Origin: an uncultured Dehalococcoidia bacterium
GTDB lineage: Bacteria; Chloroflexota; Dehalococcoidia; Lucifugimonadales; UBA3495
Reading direction: 5' to 3'
Length of the DNA: 64,000 nucleotides
Assembly (NCBI GenBank): GCA_951813535.1
Contig: OX638345.1
Span: 2,759,158-2,823,157, forward strand
In this document: positions 16,671 through 26,555 of the stretch, piece by piece
Layout: every line of letters starts with the position of its first letter
Position numbering within the stretch: position 1 is the stretch's first letter
Position numbers and translations under genes: made by a program
The notes under the pieces: generated by a model
The model's input: only the letters and a program-made list of their open reading frames with translations
The model's database searches: none
Told to the model about the DNA's origin: nothing

Positions 16671-18068
16671 CTAGGCCGATTTCCTCTGCTGGCTCGTCCT
16701 GGACCTGGACATAGCAGTCTTCAGCGTCAGGTGCCGCCCGCCGCCGCGCCGGTAGAGCTTGGGCGACGCCTCCCCGGTGATCGCTTCGCCGTGAACCACG
16801 CAGCGGCCGATATCCCGCAGCGACGGCAGCTCGTACATCACTTCCATCAACGCTTCCTCGACGATGTGTCGCAGGATTCGCGCTCCGGTCTGGTAGGTCA
16901 GCGCCCTCTCGGCGGCCGCCTCCAACGCGTCGTCCGTGAACTCGAGCTTCACGTTGTCGAGATGGAACAGCCGTTGGTACTGCTTGACTATCGCGTTTTT
17001 CGGTTCGATTAACACCCGGATCAAATCATCGCGTTCCAATGGCTGCAGCGCTGCAACCACCGGAAGTCGGCCCACCAACTCCGGGATAAACCCGAATTGC
17101 AGCAGGTCTTCCGGGGTAACCAGGTCCAGCATCGCGGTGGAGATGGCGCTCTTGTTGCTGCGCTCCTGGTTCTGGGCCAGGAATCCCATCGCCGAACCGG
17201 ATGTCACCCGCTTGGAGATGATCTCCTGCAAACCGTCGAACGCCCCGCCGCAGATGAACAGAATGCTTCTGGTGTTGATCTGCAGCATCTCCTGGTGCGG
17301 ATGCTTCCGGCCTCCTTGCGGTGGCACGTTGGCGACGCAACCTTCGATGATCTTGAGTAATTCTTGCTGGACCCCTTCACCCGCCACGTCCCGCGTAATC
17401 GATCGGTTGACACCCTCTTTCCGCGCGATTTTGTCCAGCTCGTCGATGTATATGATCCCCTGCTCTGCCCGGGAGATATCCCAATCCGCCGCCTGAATCA
17501 ACCGCAGCAGTATGTTCTCCACGTCCTCGCCCACATAACCTGATTCCGTCAGGGAAGTGGCATCGCAGATGGCAAAGGGAACGTCCAGCGATCTGGCCAA
17601 TGTTTCGGCCAGCAGGGTTTTCCCCGACCCGGTGGGGCCAATCAGCAGGATGTTCGACTTCTGTACTTCGACGTCCGGGTCTGACGCCTCGCTGCGAATA
17701 CGCTTGAAGTGATTGTAAACCGCCACCGCCAGCGTTTTCTTGGCCTTTTCCTGCCCGATGACGTATTCGTCCAGGCTCGAATAGATCTCCCTGGGCACCA
17801 GCGTCCTGGATCCCGCGCTGCGCTTCGGAGGCGGTTGATCGGCCAGTTCAACTCGGTCGTTCGAGCGAGGTTGTGCTCCGCTGCTGTCCTCTTTCCGCTT
17901 CTTGCCCCCGCGCTCGGCAACGTAGTTGGCCAACTCGCGAATGCAGTCGAAACAGATACCGCCCCGAGTTTGGCCCGGGGGGCGCACCAGGCGTCCCTGA
18001 GGGAACAGGCTGCCGCAAAACGCGCAACGATGGGCGTTACGATTGGAGTTGCGGCTGCCGGTGGCCAT
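16671..18068 (-). CDS. clpX: ATP-dependent Clp protease ATP-binding subunit ClpX
   Basis: The 465-residue AAA+ unfoldase feeds proteins to ClpP. The N-terminal zinc-binding domain has Cys15, Cys18, Cys39 and Cys42. Walker A is GPTGSGKT at 144-151, Walker B lies in [14 protein letters not shown], and a pore loop GYVGED follows the Walker A helix. The Arg-rich sensor region and C-terminal domain ([19 protein letters not shown]) are normal. A somewhat long C-terminal tail is basic and Ser-rich. The gene is last in a minus-strand cluster tig-clpP-clpP-clpX, 41 bases after the second clpP, so it is probably cotranscribed and its product pairs with these peptidases. Confidence 0.96.
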   Translation of the reverse strand: MATGSRNSNRNAHRCAFCGSLFPQGRLVRPPGQTRGGICFDCIRELANYVAERGGKKRKEDSSGAQPRSNDRVELADQPPPKRSAGSRTLVPREIYSSLDEYVIGQEKAKKTLAVAVYNHFKRIRSEASDPDVEVQKSNILLIGPTGSGKTLLAETLARSLDVPFAICDATSLTESGYVGEDVENILLRLIQAADWDISRAEQGIIYIDELDKIARKEGVNRSITRDVAGEGVQQELLKIIEGCVANVPPQGGRKHPHQEMLQINTRSILFICGGAFDGLQEIISKRVTSGSAMGFLAQNQERSNKSAISTAMLDLVTPEDLLQFGFIPELVGRLPVVAALQPLERDDLIRVLIEPKNAIVKQYQRLFHLDNVKLEFTDDALEAAAERALTYQTGARILRHIVEEALMEVMYELPSLRDIGRCVVHGEAITGEASPKLYRRGGGRHLTLKTAMSRSRTSQQRKSA

Positions 18069-18109
18069 GGTTGCGTCCTCGGTCGGAGCGTTGGATCAGC
18101 GTCCGACCG

Positions 18110-18760
18110 TTACGCGGCTTCCGCGGCTTGTTCTTCCGTCTGCGTACCCAGTATCTCGTCAACCAGCCCGTACTCGACTGCTTCTTCCGCTGTCAGGAAA
18201 AAGTCCCGGTCGGTGTCATCGGCAATCTTATCCGTGGGCTGTCCCGTGGCGTTGGAAAGGATCTTGGTGAGCCGTTCCTTCAGCCGAACTATCTCCCTGG
18301 CCTGGATCTCGATATCCGCAGCCTGACCCTGGAAGCTGCCCACGTTGGGCTGGTGCATGTGAACGGTGGAGTTCGCCAGGCAATAGCGCTTGCCCTTGAC
18401 CCCGTTTGCCAACAGCACCGTTGCCATGCTCGCCGCGGTCCCGACGCATATGGTCGACACCGGAGAGTTGATCAGGTGCATCGTATCCAGGATGGCCAAC
18501 CCCGAGGCGATATATCCGCCCGGGCTGTTGATGTACAGGCTGATGTCCCGGTCGTTGTCCTCGCGCTCCAGGTACAGCAACTGCGCGATGATGACGTTCG
18601 CTACCTGGTCCGTTATCGGTGTCCCCAGGTAGATGATCCGCTCCCGCAAGAGCAGGGAGTAGATGTCAAACGCCCGCTCGCCCCGTGGGCTGGTCTCGAT
18701 GACCATGGGCACGATGTTGGTGGGCTGTAGCAATGGGGAGTCTTCAAAGGGAACGGCCAT
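18110..18760 (-). CDS. clpP: ATP-dependent Clp protease proteolytic subunit (copy nearest clpX)
   Basis: The 216-residue serine peptidase carries a full triad: Ser111 in VGTAASMA, His136 in VHMHQP and Asp182 in [17 protein letters not shown] and [10 protein letters not shown] are the family's oligomerisation and substrate-pocket segments. The N-terminal [21 protein letters not shown] is typical of processed ClpP. The gene lies 53 bases after the other clpP and 41 before clpX. Two adjacent, divergent clpP genes suggest a mixed ClpP1P2 tetradecamer as in mycobacteria and some other phyla, but both here keep complete triads. The GTAASMA motif replaces the more usual GQAASMA. Confidence 0.95.
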   Translation of the reverse strand: MAVPFEDSPLLQPTNIVPMVIETSPRGERAFDIYSLLLRERIIYLGTPITDQVANVIIAQLLYLEREDNDRDISLYINSPGGYIASGLAILDTMHLINSPVSTICVGTAASMATVLLANGVKGKRYCLANSTVHMHQPNVGSFQGQAADIEIQAREIVRLKERLTKILSNATGQPTDKIADDTDRDFFLTAEEAVEYGLVDEILGTQTEEQAAEAA

Positions 18761-18813
18761 TACGGTCTCCTGATATTGGGCCGGGTTATGGGCCAGTCGG
18801 GTCGCGTCGCCGA

Positions 18814-19461
18814 CTAGCCGAACATGCCGCTGAAGGAATCGGGCAACGTGTCCATGACGTGGTCTACGATGCCGTATTCCACCGCTGTCTCCGCGTCCAT
18901 CCAGTAGTCTCGATCGGAATCTCGCGATATCTTGTCAAACGGCTGGTCGCAGTTCTCCGACAGGATGGTGTTCAGGCGCTGGCGAAGGCGCAGGATCTCC
19001 TGGGCCGTGATCTCGATATCCGAAGCCGAGCCCTGGATACCGCCCATCACCTGGTGAATCAGCACCGTCGAGTTCCGCGTGCAGTAGCGCTTGCCTTTCG
19101 TTCCGCCGGACAACAGCACCGCGCCCATGCTGGCGGCCTTGCCCAGGCAGATCGTCGCCACGTCCGGCTTGATCAACTGCATCGTATCGTAAATCGCCAT
19201 GCCGTCCAGCACTGAACCGCCGGGCGAGTTGATGTACAGGCTGATGTCTGCTTCAGGATTCTCCCAGCTCAGGTACAACAGCTGCGTAACGATCGCGTTG
19301 GAAATATCATCGTCCACCTGTGTGCCCAGGTAGATGATTCTGGCCTGCAGCAACAGCGAGTACGGATTGAAGGCGCGCTCGCCTTCGGTGGTTGGCCGGA
19401 TAATCCCGGGGATCACGTTGGACGGCGTGGTTATGCCCGAAGGGTTGGAGCGTCGTGGCAT
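18814..19461 (-). CDS. clpP: ATP-dependent Clp protease proteolytic subunit (copy nearest tig)
   Basis: This is a second, distinct ClpP, about 215 residues from the ATG at 19461, which has AGGAG nine bases upstream on its strand. A longer start at 19500 overlaps the tig stop as ATGA and is possible. Ser111 (CLGKAASMG), His136 ([11 protein letters not shown]) and the Asp in SRDSDRDYW complete the triad. The [12 protein letters not shown] segment matches the ClpP handle helix. It differs from the neighbouring copy at many positions, so the pair is an old duplication. The gene follows tig by 35 bases. Together they form the usual trigger factor-ClpP-ClpX order. Confidence 0.94.
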   Translation of the reverse strand: MPRRSNPSGITTPSNVIPGIIRPTTEGERAFNPYSLLLQARIIYLGTQVDDDISNAIVTQLLYLSWENPEADISLYINSPGGSVLDGMAIYDTMQLIKPDVATICLGKAASMGAVLLSGGTKGKRYCTRNSTVLIHQVMGGIQGSASDIEITAQEILRLRQRLNTILSENCDQPFDKISRDSDRDYWMDAETAVEYGIVDHVMDTLPDSFSGMFG

Positions 19462-19496
19462 CTGTAGGTTCTCCTGGATTGGTCGGCGACCGAACG

Positions 19497-20948
19497 TCAT
19501 TCTTGTTCTTCCACCTGATCACCAGCGGCGGTGTCGCCATCGCTTTCGTTCGTAGTTTCGACCGGTTCTGCGGCGTCCGGTTCGCCGGCCTCGTCAGCCC
19601 CACTGTCTGAGGCTGCCTCGTCTTCGTTGGTCTCCTCGTCCAGCTTGCCCTGGGCGATGTCCGTGAGTCGTTCCATTACCCGGCGGCTGTGCAGCGTGGA
19701 ACGGATGTTGTCGCGCGTCGATTCCGACCCCAAAAACTCCCGGAGGGAGTCAAGGTTCGATTCGTCCTGCTCTTCTTCCCCGTCACCGGTCGACAAGCCC
19801 AGCAGCCGGTCGGTTTCCGACTGAACGTCGTCGTCGGAAATCTCGATCTCCTCTACTTCCGCCAGCTTGCGCATCACCAGCGCGCTGATCAACCGGCGTT
19901 CGGCGTTGGGACGCATCTCGTCCAGAAATTCGTCCGGCGACTTGCCCATGAACCGCAGGTAGGTCGGCAGATCGAGCCCCTGCTGGCGCAGCATCCGCTC
20001 CCGGTCCGCCTGCATCCCTTCCAGCTCGCGCTCGTACAGGATGGGCGACACATCGACCACCGCAACGTCGCACAGCGCCTCCAGGCTCTTCTGCTCCAGT
20101 TCATTCCGAGCATTGTTTTCGGCCTGACTCGTCAACGATTCGCGAACATTGCTTCGGAGCGATTCCAAGTCATCGAACCCGTCGCCCACCGATTTCGCGA
20201 ATTCGTCGTCCATCTCCGGCAGCGACTTTTCTTTGACCGACAGCACCGAAACCTTGAACGCGATTTCCTTGCCGGCGTACTGTTCGCGCGGATAGTCTTC
20301 GGGAACCGTAACCGCGAACTCGCTTTCGTCGTCCTCCGACAGGCCCACCAGGTTGGGCGCAAAACCTGGGAACGGCAGCACATTCTCCTCGTCGGGGATG
20401 TACTCCACGTCCTCGTCCTCCACCACCGTCTCCTCTTCCATCGTACCCAGGACGTTGAGGTTCAACCGGTCGCCGTACTCCGCGGCTCGCTCCACCGGCT
20501 CCCAGACCGCCTGCTCTTCGCGAACCCGGTCCAATACCCCGTCAACCTCTTCTTCTGTGACTTCCACCGGATCTGTCTCGACCCTGATGTCCAGATAGTC
20601 ACCCAGGTCCACCGTCGGTTCCAACGGCACCGTCGCCGTGAAAGACACGGGCTCCAACTCGGTGACTTCGATGCTGGGCTCCGCAAAAGCCGAGACTTCC
20701 TCGTCCTGCATGACCTTGTCCAGCGTCTCCGGCACCATGAACTCCAGCGCTTCCTGGAGCAACGCGGTGCGGCCCATCATGCTTTCTACGATGTGCCGTG
20801 GAGCGCGCCCGCGACGGAACCCTGGGATGTTAAGACGCGAAACCACCCGCCGGTACGAACGGTCGATGAACGGATCCTCATCCTCCGTGGCCAATTCCAC
20901 CGTCAGCGTGACCTCAATGGGTGATGAGTTGTCCCTCGTGACCTTCAC
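19497..20948 (-). CDS. tig: Trigger factor, ribosome-associated chaperone
   Basis: The 483-residue chaperone binds the ribosome exit tunnel and folds nascent chains. The N-terminal ribosome-binding domain has the signature [12 protein letters not shown] (family GFRxGK). The FKBP-like PPIase region lies around residues 155-240 with [11 protein letters not shown]. The helical C-terminal domain follows. The last 55 residues are an acidic, Asp/Glu/Ala-rich tail that ordinary trigger factors lack or have shorter. The open frame begins with the conserved [19 protein letters not shown] start. A promoter-like pair lies at 21033-21060 on the same strand. It heads the clpP-clpP-clpX cluster. Confidence 0.94.
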   Translation of the reverse strand: MKVTRDNSSPIEVTLTVELATEDEDPFIDRSYRRVVSRLNIPGFRRGRAPRHIVESMMGRTALLQEALEFMVPETLDKVMQDEEVSAFAEPSIEVTELEPVSFTATVPLEPTVDLGDYLDIRVETDPVEVTEEEVDGVLDRVREEQAVWEPVERAAEYGDRLNLNVLGTMEEETVVEDEDVEYIPDEENVLPFPGFAPNLVGLSEDDESEFAVTVPEDYPREQYAGKEIAFKVSVLSVKEKSLPEMDDEFAKSVGDGFDDLESLRSNVRESLTSQAENNARNELEQKSLEALCDVAVVDVSPILYERELEGMQADRERMLRQQGLDLPTYLRFMGKSPDEFLDEMRPNAERRLISALVMRKLAEVEEIEISDDDVQSETDRLLGLSTGDGEEEQDESNLDSLREFLGSESTRDNIRSTLHSRRVMERLTDIAQGKLDEETNEDEAASDSGADEAGEPDAAEPVETTNESDGDTAAGDQVEEQE

Positions 20949-21320
20949 CGCCGATACGCTCCTCTAACCGATTGATTCTGCATGAAATGGCGGGCAGGGT
21001 GGTCGATACCGGCCTGCCCGCGAACGCAGCCGAGTATAGCATAACCGCCTGTTTGGCGAAAAGGCGGGCCGCGCTCCGCGCGCCCGGACTCGCCACCAAG
21101 CGCCGTTGTTGAACCCGGCCATATCCATGACGTGTGGTCCGACATCTGTTTGTTACAGATCGTTAATCCCGCCGCAACACCGGCGGAGTAGCGTGGTACT
21201 CGCCAGCGCCGCTCGGCCTTCCGGTGCCGCCGAACGGCGCTGGCAACTGATCGTTCAACTCCCGCCCTCGCTAATGACCTGGTGGCAGATGGCGACTCGG
21301 GGAATCTCGAAAGCCCCATT
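20949..21320. other. Intergenic region between tig and the decayed ATP-grasp gene
   Basis: The stretch holds the probable tig promoter at 21033-21060 and a run of plus-strand sequence with no recognisable protein. An open frame from 21106 becomes recognisable only near 21321, where ATP-grasp-like coding sequence begins. The part between 21100 and 21320 may be decayed 5' sequence of that gene or ordinary spacer. Confidence 0.5.
21033..21060 (-). promoter_or_regulatory. Candidate sigma-70-type promoter for tig-clpPPX
   Basis: On the minus strand TTCGCC (21060-21055) and TATACT (21038-21033) are separated by 16 bases. They lie about 85 bases before the tig start codon. The -10 box is good and the -35 box is weak. 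This is inferred from sequence alone. Confidence 0.4.
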
Positions 21321-22426
21321 GAACGAACACTTGAACTCCGACGGGACTACCCGTTCCGTCTACCGACCTCTCACGAACGCCCTGGACGGCCTCGGAGTGC
21401 CCGAACTGCAGGAACGTTGACGCGACGCCAACGATAGTGCCGCGCTTGACGCGTTCACCTTCATGTTGGACCCTCGCGAACTCCGCCCCGTGCCCACCGA
21501 TTGGCTGCCCCGGCTGATCCCGGCCCACGAATGGAAAAACCATCTCTCGCGGCGTCGCTAAACGATTGAAGGCGATCAACCATTTTCTTTAGTTCGCCGG
21601 TGGTTACGATATCGTCCCCTACGATATCCGTTCTGCTTACCTGGATGTGTTCGCCTCGCTTTGCGACACCGACTCGCCCGTCTGTGTATTGCTCACCGAC
21701 AGCAAGTTCGGCTCCGCCTTTTTCGAGCATCGGTACCTGTCCGAGCTTCTGGGCATCCCCCTCGTGGACGGTCCCGACCTCTACGTCGGACACGACGGCC
21801 GCGTGTGGACCCGCTGTCTGGATGGCGATTTCGAGGTCGGCCTCGTCTACCGCCGCGTGGAGGACGTTGAACTCTTCGTCCCCGGCCTGACCGCAGCCTA
21901 CCTGGATCACAAGGTCGTGCTCGTGAACGCCATGGGCACTGGCGCCTGCGACGACAAGTTGGTGTTCCTTTGGGTGCCCGATATGATAAAAGCCTATCTG
22001 GGAGAAGAGGACATTTTGGAACAGGCCCACAGTTACGACCTTCGGTCTCCGGACAACCGCCAATACGTGCTGCAGAATTTGGACAGTCTGGTTCTCAAGA
22101 CTCGCCTGAGGTACGGCGGCTTGGGCGTATTCATCATGCCCGATCTGGACAAGGGCTACCGCAGCCGTCTGTCCCAACAGTCGATGGAGCAGCCCCAGGT
22201 CTTCATCACCCAGGAAACCCTGGACTTCTCCCAACATCTTGTCTTTGACGAGACCAGTGGCGAATTCGAAGAACGCCACGTCAACCTGCGCGTGTTCGCG
22301 GTGCAAAACGGCCGCGGGGAGGTCACCGTTTTCCCCGGCGGCCTTACCCGCGTATCCGAGGCGAACAGCCGGGTCACCAACAACTCGTCAGGAGGATCAT
22401 GCAAACCGAGCTGGGTGGTCCGATAG
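21321..22426 (+). pseudogene. Decayed circularly permuted ATP-grasp protein (DUF404/DUF407 type)
   Basis: Three pieces of one gene are visible in two frames. The first piece (about 21321-21417) reads LNSDGTTRSVYRPLTNALDGLG, like the family's N-terminus, and ends at an in-frame TGA (21418-21420). The same frame continues with WLPRLIPAHEWKNHLSRRR to a TAA near 21560. A shifted frame continues with RGVAKRLKAINHFL, then a TAG near 21593, then the long open part from 21647 ending NSSGGSCKPSWVVR. The region that normally lies between the QRxxALNxFL helix and the first strand of the grasp core is mostly missing. With two stops, a frameshift and a deletion, this is a pseudogene rather than a sequencing slip. 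Intact relatives pair with alpha-E and transglutaminase genes, as here. Confidence 0.75.
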
Positions 22427-23310
22427 GTGTCGAGACGACCCCGGTGCACTATGCCTACGTCGCCCGGTATTCCTACACCGACGCCGTGGTGCAAAACGAA
22501 AATTTTCTCCGCCTTTCGCCCTACGCCGACGCCTACCAGACGCCGGGACCTTGCAGCGTGGCAACTTTCCCGCAGGGCCGGCAGGTCGAGTATCCCGACC
22601 GGCTGGGGAACACCGTTCACCGGGTCCGAATCAACGCGCCGCACCAGGAGCTGATCATCGCCGCCGCCGGAAAAGTCTGGCTGAACCGCCACACTATCGT
22701 TGTACCCGACCTGCCGCTCAGCGGTGCCGAGTACGGTTTGGAGGCCCAGGAATTCTTGTCCGCTTCTCGCCTGGCCGACCCGGAGAGCGTCGCGAATGCC
22801 GCGCTGGAGGCCGCCGCCGGGGCGACTACCTTGCTCTACACTGTGGACAACATCGTCCAGTGGATCTACGCCAACATTCGCTACGAACGCGGCCACACGT
22901 CCGTGAACACCAGTGCCGCGGACGTCTTGGTATCGCGGCGCGGTGTTTGCCAGGACCAGGCGCATCTCGGCCTGGCCATGCTCCGTGCCCTCGGTATTCC
23001 AGCCCGCTACGTCAGCGGCCTGTTGACCCGCCAGCCCGGCGAGACCCATGCCTGGATCGAGTTCCTGCACCCGCACCTCGGTTGGTTGCCCGCCGACCCG
23101 ACGCGTGGCGTGGTAATTCACATCGGCACCGATTACCTGAAATTCGGTATCGGACGCGACTATTCGGAAGTCCCGCCCGTGTCCGGTTCGTTCATCTCCC
23201 GTGGTGACGGGCAGCTCGTTTTCACCACCGCCGAAGTGTTCTTCGGGCGCGACGCTGTTACTGTTGACGACGCCCTGAACCTTCTGCGCTCCGACGACGC
23301 GGCCTCGTAA
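22399..23310 (+). CDS. Transglutaminase-like cysteine peptidase family protein
   Basis: The 303-residue protein has the bacterial transglutaminase-like N-terminal beta domain (YAYVARYSYTDAVVQNENFLRLSPY) and a catalytic core with Cys184 (SRRGVCQDQAHL), His217 (ETHAWIEFL) and Asp233 (PADPTRG). The triad is intact. The ATG at 22399 has AGGAGG five bases upstream and overlaps the end of the broken ATP-grasp gene. Family members occur with circularly permuted ATP-grasp and alpha-E proteins in a cassette thought to make or edit a peptide tag or peptide-linked product. Here only this member is intact. No signal peptide is seen. Activity would have to be independent of its broken neighbours. Confidence 0.9.
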   Translation: MQTELGGPIGVETTPVHYAYVARYSYTDAVVQNENFLRLSPYADAYQTPGPCSVATFPQGRQVEYPDRLGNTVHRVRINAPHQELIIAAAGKVWLNRHTIVVPDLPLSGAEYGLEAQEFLSASRLADPESVANAALEAAAGATTLLYTVDNIVQWIYANIRYERGHTSVNTSAADVLVSRRGVCQDQAHLGLAMLRALGIPARYVSGLLTRQPGETHAWIEFLHPHLGWLPADPTRGVVIHIGTDYLKFGIGRDYSEVPPVSGSFISRGDGQLVFTTAEVFFGRDAVTVDDALNLLRSDDAAS

Positions 23311-23355
23311 CCGTGATCGGCCCCAACCCGTACCCCCGCAGGAGACAAACGGGCT

Positions 23356-23887
23356 ATGGTGGAACCCAGGTCAATCGCCTTTGCCCCAGACCGGTGGCTC
23401 ACCGACTCCCGGGTATACAACCTGATTTGGATGGGCCGGTGGTTGGAGCGCGCTGACAATATCACCCGCGTCGTCAATTCGTTCGCCCGCGCTGCGGTGG
23501 AAAACGGCGGCGACATGCCGGCCCTCCAACAGTCCCTCGGCAGCGCCGCCGCCATCCGTGGAGTTTCAATCGACGATCCGCCTCGCACTCTGGAGATGCT
23601 CCTGAAACAGCACGAGGTATCGTCCATCTACCACAGCCTGGCTACGGCTCGCGGCAACGCCACCCACGTTGGCACCGTGGAACTCATCCGCGCCATGTCC
23701 GAAGCCGTCCTCACCCTGGAGGACAACCGCGCGATGCTGCAAACGCCTCTGGACGCCCTGCTGCTTGACCAACCAGGTCCTGGAGCGCCTCAGCGCCGTC
23801 TACCAGGTCATCGACGATAACTGGTTCCACCAGGAAGCGCTGTCCGAGGAGGAGGTCTACCGCCGCTTCGTCCAGCAACAACAATAA
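23356..23887 (+). pseudogene. Alpha-E domain protein (DUF403), shortened and frameshifted
   Basis: The N-terminal frame from 23356 reads RVYNLIWMGRWLERADNITR, the alpha-E family start, and continues with SLATARGNATHVG. After about 23765 the similarity moves to another frame, reading LTNQVLERLSAVYQVIDDNW and ending at 23887. A one-base change near 23760-23775 explains the switch. Without repair the product would be 155 residues ending in unrelated sequence. Even after repair the protein is about 177 residues, against roughly 310 in normal alpha-E proteins, so an internal or C-terminal part is missing too. It sits 45 bases after the transglutaminase gene. A sequencing error could explain the shift but not the shortness. 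Confidence 0.65.
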
Positions 23888-23916
23888 CTGACCATCGCCC
23901 GCAGCGGCCCGTCATA

Positions 23917-24276
23917 TCAGATCAGCACCCGAGTGGTGGGTTCCAACATTTCCCGAACTGGGTCCACCTTGAACATCAGGATCTGAAGGGTGGTTGATCC
24001 GACCACGCTGGCGTCTTCACCTTCTGGTCCAAAAAGTGCAGGGCAAATGTCCTCGCGCCCTTCGATTCCTATTACTGCCTGACCTCGCCAATAGGACACC
24101 TCGCTGCCGTCGGCAAGCGTCCCATCAACCTGCGAGCGTCGGGGTATGTGCAAGGCGTCCAGCAGCGAAGCCGGGAACATGGAATGGGAAGCACCCGTAT
24201 CCACCAATGCTTCTACTTCCAAAGTGTCGCCCCCGGCGGGATTCCCGACGCGTACTCTCGTAGCAAACGTTCCCAT
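23917..24276 (-). CDS. Retropepsin-like aspartyl protease domain protein
   Basis: The 119-residue protein is a single-domain retropepsin-like fold. Asp26 lies in ALVDTGASHSMFP, the active-site DTGA motif, and STTLQILMFKVDP near the end matches the second conserved hydrophobic-Gly region (GSTTL). Such stand-alone proteins are common in Chloroflexota and cyanobacteria and would act as homodimers. No membrane segment or signal peptide is seen. It reads toward the convergent alpha-E remnant and begins 30 bases downstream of a hairpin (24307-24340), so it probably has its own transcript or is antisense-protected. The target protein is unknown. Confidence 0.75.
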   Translation of the reverse strand: MGTFATRVRVGNPAGGDTLEVEALVDTGASHSMFPASLLDALHIPRRSQVDGTLADGSEVSYWRGQAVIGIEGREDICPALFGPEGEDASVVGSTTLQILMFKVDPVREMLEPTTRVLI

Positions 24277-24306
24277 GTGAAAATCTTTACACCATGTCGT
24301 AAGACT

Positions 24307-24340
24307 ACCCGCCCCGAACCTACTACTGTTCGGGGCGGGT
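24307..24340. terminator. GC-rich hairpin after the LLM gene
   Basis: A 13-base perfect stem (24307-24319 with 24328-24340) has an eight-base loop. It lies 23 bases downstream of the LLM stop on the minus strand. No U-run follows on either strand. Confidence 0.65.
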
Positions 24341-24363
24341 GAGACAACCGAAACGCCTGCCGG

Positions 24364-25488
24364 CTACTTGAAGTGAGGTATCACGTCTTCCGAGATGCAC
24401 TTCAGGGTGTCCATGACTACCTCGCGGGGGACGGAGGAGGTCCAGTTGCACTCGAACATGATCTCGTCGGTGGTGAACTGCTCGCGGAACATGTGGATCT
24501 TCTCGACCACCTCTGCCGGCGTGCCGAAGAGGTTGACCTCCTGGGTGGCCTCGGGCCCGGCGCTGCCCGCGTCGGTGCTGCCAATGGCGAGCCGACCGGC
24601 GTAATAGATGCGCGCTAGGTTCATCAGGTCGTCGACCCGGCGGTCCGCCTTCTCCTGGGTGTCGGCCACCAGCGTGGGCACGCGCACCACCGTGCTCGGC
24701 TCGCCCTCGTGACCGGCGTCGTACCATGCCTTGCGGTAATCCTGCACGTCCTGCCTCAGGATGGCGGAACCCCGAAGGTTGTGGGGAGAACTTCCGGCGC
24801 CGATGGCGATGCGATATCCGTGCTCGCCCATGGGAATGAAGCTCTCCTGGCTGTCCACGGGGAGCAGCATCGGCAACGGCTTCTGCACCGGCTTGGGGAT
24901 GCTCATGTAGTCTTCGTAGAACGCGGGATAGTTGAAGTACTTGCCTTCAAACCCGGAGAATCTGTCCTCATTCCAGAGCTGCTTGAGCAGCTCGAGGTAC
25001 TCGTAGAAGTACTCCCGGCGTTCGTCAGAGCCACGAGTACGCGCTCCCGGGCCGTAGATAAACCGGCCCTCGCTCACCTGGTCCACTATCGCGACCTGTT
25101 CCGCGACCTGGAAGGGGTCCTCAGGCTGGAGATTGTCAAAGGCGTAACGTTCGTGCGGCAGCGCCCGCTCCGAAACGGTCTCCCCCGGCAGCCGCAGCGT
25201 CGGACGGTGGATGGAGGTGCCGATCCGGATTTTCTCGGTGTGGTTGGCGATGACTGCCGACAACATGAGCGACTGGGGATCCATGCTGCCCTGAGTGGAG
25301 AAGTGGCCGCCACCCAGCCAGACGTAGTCCCATCCCGCGTCCTCGATGTGGTCGATTTCCTTGAAGTTCTGCTTGTATGCCGCAGGCTCGAGGAGCTTTC
25401 CACCCTGGTAATCGGGATCCCAGGGAACCTTGTCGCCCTCGTAAACGGCGTTCCAGGTGGTGAACAGTCCAAAGTCCATTCGGTCCAT
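24364..25488 (-). CDS. LLM class flavin-dependent oxidoreductase (luciferase-like)
   Basis: The 374-residue protein is a TIM-barrel bacterial luciferase-like monooxygenase. MDFGLFTTWNAVYEGDK begins the barrel. KIRIGTSIHRPTLRLPGE, AEQVAIVDQVSEGRFIYGPGA and FGTPAEVVEKIHMFRE are family landmarks around the F420/FMN site. The start at 25488 has AGGAGGG about five bases upstream on its strand. It is a stand-alone gene followed by a hairpin. Members oxidise or desulfonate varied organic substrates using reduced flavin or F420; many paralogues are typical of SAR202-type Chloroflexota. The cofactor and substrate cannot be decided here. Confidence 0.9.
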   Translation of the reverse strand: MDRMDFGLFTTWNAVYEGDKVPWDPDYQGGKLLEPAAYKQNFKEIDHIEDAGWDYVWLGGGHFSTQGSMDPQSLMLSAVIANHTEKIRIGTSIHRPTLRLPGETVSERALPHERYAFDNLQPEDPFQVAEQVAIVDQVSEGRFIYGPGARTRGSDERREYFYEYLELLKQLWNEDRFSGFEGKYFNYPAFYEDYMSIPKPVQKPLPMLLPVDSQESFIPMGEHGYRIAIGAGSSPHNLRGSAILRQDVQDYRKAWYDAGHEGEPSTVVRVPTLVADTQEKADRRVDDLMNLARIYYAGRLAIGSTDAGSAGPEATQEVNLFGTPAEVVEKIHMFREQFTTDEIMFECNWTSSVPREVVMDTLKCISEDVIPHFK

Positions 25489-25814
25489 ACGGGCCCTCCT
25501 CTAATTTCGGGCGATAATGTTCATCATCCCCGCCAATGTAGCACCGGGAATAATCACCGTCAACGCTGACCCATAGTCGTCATGGTTCAGAGTTGGTGCG
25601 TACCGTGTTCGGAGACCCGTGATTCGTGCGGAAGCAGGAAACCAGCCCGCCGGCGAACGCGAGTGGGCCAAGGATTTTTGGACACCGGCTTTCGTCTGCA
25701 GGTCGAATTTGCAGTCCGACGTCCAACGCAACCCTGAAGGGTTCCCGGTGATCTGGGTTCTCTGCGCCGGCGCTAGCATTTGTGGCATACTCGCCAACCA
25801 GGAGGGTCATCGCA
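25489..25814. other. Divergent intergenic region between LLM and Uma2 genes
   Basis: About 326 bases lie between the divergent starts. They must hold both promoters, but I see no convincing boxes, no hairpin and no repeat. Small open frames on both strands show no recognisable protein. Confidence 0.5.
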
Positions 25815-26507
25815 ATGGTTGCAAAGTCGACAACGGAAATCCCCGCCATATTCCTGGAAAACATGTGGATCGACGGGGACCCCGCTCCATCTCCGATACA
25901 TCTCGACTTCCGCCCCGTGCTGAAAATCCTGGCCCAAGCCGGCATCACCGGCGCCAAGCTGGACGAATGGCTATTGGATCTCAACGAGGCCAATCGCGAT
26001 TTGGTGGGCAAACTCGAACTGACTTCCGACGGAGCGCTGCTGATATCCCCCATGCAAAGCAAATACGGATCAAAGTTGGAAGGAGAGTTCTTCGTCGATT
26101 TGGGCGTGTGGGCTAGAGCCCATGGCGGCGAAGCCCACGGCGCCAGATTGGGAGTCCACTTTCCCAACGATGCCCGTTACGCCCCCGATGCCGCCTGGTT
26201 GTCTCCCGAACAATTGGCAGCGTACACCCCATCCGAAGAAACCTGGCTGCTCGATTTCTGCCCCTACTTCGTGGTGGAGATCATGTCCCGCAACGACAGC
26301 ATGACCAGTGCGCAACGCAAGATGCGGGACTACATCGACCACGGCGCAACCTTGGGCTGGCTCATCGACCCCTTCCGGCGCAGAGTGCATATCTACCGTC
26401 CCGGAGTCGACGTCCTGGTATTGGACGACCCGGAGACGGTGAGCGGCGAACCCGACTTGCCCGGCTTTGTCTTCGACGTCCGCTCCCGAATTTTCGATGC
26501 CGCATAG
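25815..26507 (+). CDS. Uma2-family putative restriction endonuclease
   Basis: The 230-residue protein belongs to the Uma2/DUF820 family, which has a PD-(D/E)XK nuclease-like fold. Active-site-like residues occur in RYAPDAAWLSPEQL and FVVEIMSRNDSMTSAQRKM, followed by YIDHGATLGWLIDP, the family's diagnostic stretch. The ATG at 25815 follows GGAGGG by nine bases; the GTG at 25782 gives a longer reading without support. The family is massively expanded in cyanobacteria and Chloroflexota, and its true role (restriction, mobile DNA, repair) is undecided. No methyltransferase is nearby. It is followed by panE after 48 bases. Confidence 0.88.
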   Translation: MVAKSTTEIPAIFLENMWIDGDPAPSPIHLDFRPVLKILAQAGITGAKLDEWLLDLNEANRDLVGKLELTSDGALLISPMQSKYGSKLEGEFFVDLGVWARAHGGEAHGARLGVHFPNDARYAPDAAWLSPEQLAAYTPSEETWLLDFCPYFVVEIMSRNDSMTSAQRKMRDYIDHGATLGWLIDPFRRRVHIYRPGVDVLVLDDPETVSGEPDLPGFVFDVRSRIFDAA

Positions 26508-26555
26508 CAGGCGCGGTTTGACCCTCACCCGCCCCAGCGAAAGGAGCATCGGTCA

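Noticed and set aside
21106..21320. Open frame start ahead of the ATP-grasp remnant as a separate small gene
   Set aside because: Similarity begins only near 21321 and the frame is interrupted by TGA at 21418, so it is better explained as the 5' part of a pseudogene or spacer.
22399..22426. Overlap of the transglutaminase start with the ATP-grasp remnant as a sign that the gene is fused or mis-started
   Set aside because: A strong AGGAGG site precedes 22399 and the family N-terminus begins there, so a short overlap between neighbouring genes is enough.
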